This document shows, piece after piece, positions 16,432 to 18,245 of a stretch of 18,245 nt of DNA. The notes under the pieces are model-generated. The model was not told the origin of the DNA and ran no database searches. It was given only the letters and a program-made list of their open reading frames with translations. Numbering within the stretch: the first letter of the stretch is position 1; each line of letters starts with the position of its first letter. A program made the position numbers and the translations under genes. This DNA is from an uncultured Verrucomicrobiales bacterium (GTDB taxonomy: Bacteria > Verrucomicrobiota > Verrucomicrobiae > Limisphaerales > CANJSG01): assembly GCA_946480965.1 (NCBI GenBank), contig CAMLMI010000050.1:1-18245 (forward strand). Direction: 5' to 3'.

Positions 16432-16781
16432 TGCTTGGGATCGGACTTGTCCAGGTCCTCCATGATCTCGAGGACCCGGTTGCCGCGCTCGATGGATTCG
16501 TCGATGACGAACTTGAGCTGCGGGGTGTAGCGCAGGACGACCGCGCGGCCGAGCTGGGACTGGAGGGATCGGCGCGCTTCCTGGAGCAGGACCAGAGCGC
16601 GTTGTTTCTGGGCGTTGTTGCCGACGACGCCGACGAAGACGGTGGCCTGCTGGAGATCCTTGGAGACCTTGACGTGGTTGACGTTCAGCAGCCCGGCTTC
16701 GCCCACGGGAATCTCGCGGCGGATGAGCTCGCTCAGTTCCCGTTTCAGCAGTTCTTCGACTCGGTCGGTCCGGAGGGACAT
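16428..16781 (-). CDS. rbfA: 30S ribosome-binding factor RbfA
   Basis: The 117-residue protein is a late assembly factor of the 30S subunit that binds near the 16S rRNA 5' helix and is needed for its processing and for cold growth. MSLRTDRVEELLKRELSELI (1-20), NVNHVKVSKDLQQATVFV (33-50) and the C-terminal LRYTPQLKFVIDESIERG (83-100) follow the RbfA KH-like fold pattern, and the length is usual. The open frame continues upstream to 17156 inside infB, but the conserved protein starts at the ATG at 16781. The stop overlaps the nrnA start as ATGA. It lies 88 bases downstream of infB. Confidence 0.93.
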   Translation of the reverse strand: MSLRTDRVEELLKRELSELIRREIPVGEAGLLNVNHVKVSKDLQQATVFVGVVGNNAQKQRALVLLQEARRSLQSQLGRAVVLRYTPQLKFVIDESIERGNRVLEIMEDLDKSDPKQ

Positions 16782-16869
16782 GGAATGCTCGGAATTTTGT
16801 CGTTCGCCACGGCCGCCGATCCGTGCCCGGAGGCGCGAACCGGCCAGCCATCTCGGCCGACGGCCCGGA

Positions 16870-18245
16870 TCACAGTTTCTGGGCGACCTTCTCGACCTGG
16901 TAGGTCTCGATGACGTCGCCTTCCTGGAAATCGTCGAAACCGTCCACACGGATGCCGCACTCCATGCCGGCGCGCACCTCGTTGACCTCGTCCTGGAAGC
17001 GACGAAGCGTCTGGGTGACGCCCTCGTAGATGAGGTTCTTGCGGCGCATGATGCGGACCTTGCCCCGGACGATGCGGCCCATGGTGACGGCGCAGCCGGC
17101 GACGTTTCCGCCCTTCGACAAGGCGAAGATTTTCCGGACCTCGGCCGAACCGACAACCACTTCCTTGAGGAGCGGATCGAGCAGGCCGGCCATCGCCTCC
17201 TTCACCTGGTCGATGAGCTCGTAGATGATGGCGTAGAGCTTGATCTGCACACCCTCGCGCTTGGCGATGTCGGAGACGCCGTTGTCGATGCGGGTGTGGA
17301 ACCCGAGGATGACGCCCTTGGAGGCGGAGGACAGCAACACGTCGGACTCGGTGATGGTGCCGACGGCGGAATGGATGATGTCGAGCGAGACCTTGGCGGA
17401 ATCGATCTTCTTGAGGGCCTCGACGATGGCTTCGACGGAGCCTTGGGTATCGGCCTTGACCACGACCTTGAGCACCTTGGCCTGGCTGGCGTCGAGCGTG
17501 GCGAAGAGGTTCTCCAGCGTGACCTTGGCGCGGGACTCCATCGCCTCGGCCTTGTTGGCCATCTCGCGTTCCTCGGCGAGGGCGCGGGCGGCCTTCTCGT
17601 TCTCGACGGCGGAGAATTCCAGACCGGCTTCGGGCACGCCGTTCAGGCCGAGAACCTTCACGGCGTAGGACGGGCCGGCTTCCTTGAGACGCTGGCCGTC
17701 CTCGTTGATGAGCGCGCGGACCTTGCCGTAGAAGTGGTCGCAGATGACGACGTCGCCGACGCGCAGGGTGCCCTTGCGCACGAGCACGGTGGCGGTCGGA
17801 CCGCCGGGTTCGAGGCCGGATTCGATGACGTTGCCCTTGGCCTTGCGTTCGGGGTTGGCCTTCAGCTCCAGCAGGTCGGCCTGGAGGATGATCATCTCCA
17901 GCAGCTTGTCCACGCCCTGCTTGGTCACGGCCGAGCAGTCCACGTAGATGGTGTCGCCGCCCCAGTCGTCGGGCACGAGGCCCTTGTCTTGGAGCTGCTG
18001 GCGCACCTTCAACGGGTTCGCGTTCGGGTGGTCGCACTTGTTGACCGCCACGAGCACGGGAACCTTCGCCGCCTTGGCATGGCTCAGGGCTTCGAGGGTC
18101 TGCGGCATGACGCCATCGGTGGCCGCGACGACCAGCACGACGATGTCGGTGACGTTCGCGCCACGGGCGCGCATGGCGCTGAAGGCGGCGTGGCCCGGGG
18201 TGTCGAGGAAGGTGATCTGCTGCAGCTCGCCCTTCTTCTCCGGGT
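16870..18245 (-). CDS. infB: Translation initiation factor IF-2, C-terminal part (runs off right edge)
   Basis: The minus strand is open from the right edge to a TGA at 16872-16870, giving 457 visible residues. The first of these include [15 protein letters not shown] with the G3 motif DTPGH, then [11 protein letters not shown] with G4 NKxD, and [10 protein letters not shown] around the G5 region. After the G domain come domain II, domain III ([16 protein letters not shown]) and the C-terminal domain that binds the formyl-methionyl tRNA end. IF-2 is the GTPase that brings initiator tRNA to the 30S subunit and promotes subunit joining. The N-terminal half with the G1 P-loop lies outside the window. 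The gene heads the block of rbfA, nrnA, truB and ribF, with nusA normally upstream. Confidence 0.96.
   Translation of the reverse strand, partial: PEKKGELQQITFLDTPGHAAFSAMRARGANVTDIVVLVVAATDGVMPQTLEALSHAKAAKVPVLVAVNKCDHPNANPLKVRQQLQDKGLVPDDWGGDTIYVDCSAVTKQGVDKLLEMIILQADLLELKANPERKAKGNVIESGLEPGGPTATVLVRKGTLRVGDVVICDHFYGKVRALINEDGQRLKEAGPSYAVKVLGLNGVPEAGLEFSAVENEKAARALAEEREMANKAEAMESRAKVTLENLFATLDASQAKVLKVVVKADTQGSVEAIVEALKKIDSAKVSLDIIHSAVGTITESDVLLSSASKGVILGFHTRIDNGVSDIAKREGVQIKLYAIIYELIDQVKEAMAGLLDPLLKEVVVGSAEVRKIFALSKGGNVAGCAVTMGRIVRGKVRIMRRKNLIYEGVTQTLRRFQDEVNEVRAGMECGIRVDGFDDFQEGDVIETYQVEKVAQKL

Noticed and set aside
16432..16851. N-terminal extension of the DHH phosphoesterase to 16851
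   Set aside because: The extra 140 residues are Arg/Pro-rich read-through of rbfA in another frame. Homology starts at the ATG at 16431, which overlaps the rbfA stop.

Overview
The window is GC-rich bacterial chromosomal DNA, densely coding and without tRNA, rRNA, insertion sequence or CRISPR signals. I infer Verrucomicrobiota, possibly the Pedosphaera/Limisphaerales side. The reasons are the style of the ECF sigma factor at the left edge, a very large secreted multidomain protein ending in an SPTNPAAFFR-type tail, a pair of PilT-like ATPases in tandem, and near-total lack of Shine-Dalgarno sequences. No 16S or other marker is present, so this is inference.

Layout. (1) Positions 1-3616, all minus strand, transcribed right to left: a MidA/NDUFAF7-type methyltransferase, an exported cysteine glutathione peroxidase, a GNAT acetyltransferase coupled to it by a GTGA overlap, an exported nucleoside-hydrolase-fold protein, and the first 66 codons of an ECF sigma factor that runs off the left edge. 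(2) Positions 3672-6529, plus strand: a compact three-gene cluster of a canonical PilT, a divergent second PilT/PilU-like ATPase, and a 153-residue receiver-like protein lacking most phosphorylation residues. A strong hairpin at 6541-6580 probably terminates transcription from both sides. (3) Positions 6609-9131, minus strand: NADP-type isocitrate dehydrogenase and an exported Fes/esterase-D-like hydrolase. (4) Positions 9237-13637, minus strand: a 1466-residue secreted metzincin protease with PPC, cadherin-like, Ig-like, LamG and putative-Ig modules. A degenerate heptanucleotide repeat sits at its stop codon. (5) Positions 13775 to the right edge, minus strand: the conserved translation and RNA-processing block infB (partial) - rbfA - nrnA-type DHH phosphoesterase - truB - ribF. 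nusA would be expected just beyond the right edge.

How the genes work together. The infB-ribF block is a housekeeping operon with tight junctions (ATGA overlap rbfA/nrnA, 4-base gap nrnA/truB). The pilT cluster probably powers and tunes type IV pilus retraction. The exported peroxidase, nucleoside-hydrolase-like protein, esterase and protease fit a cell that invests in envelope and extracellular degradation, but nothing in the sequence links them into one pathway.

No stretch over 300 bases lacks a gene. The longer gaps (7965-8156, 13638-13774, 9132-9236, 16782-16869) hold short repeats, hairpins or nothing recognisable. The best candidate for something under-described is the pilT / pilT-like / pseudo-receiver cluster. 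I see no clearly new defence or mobile system.
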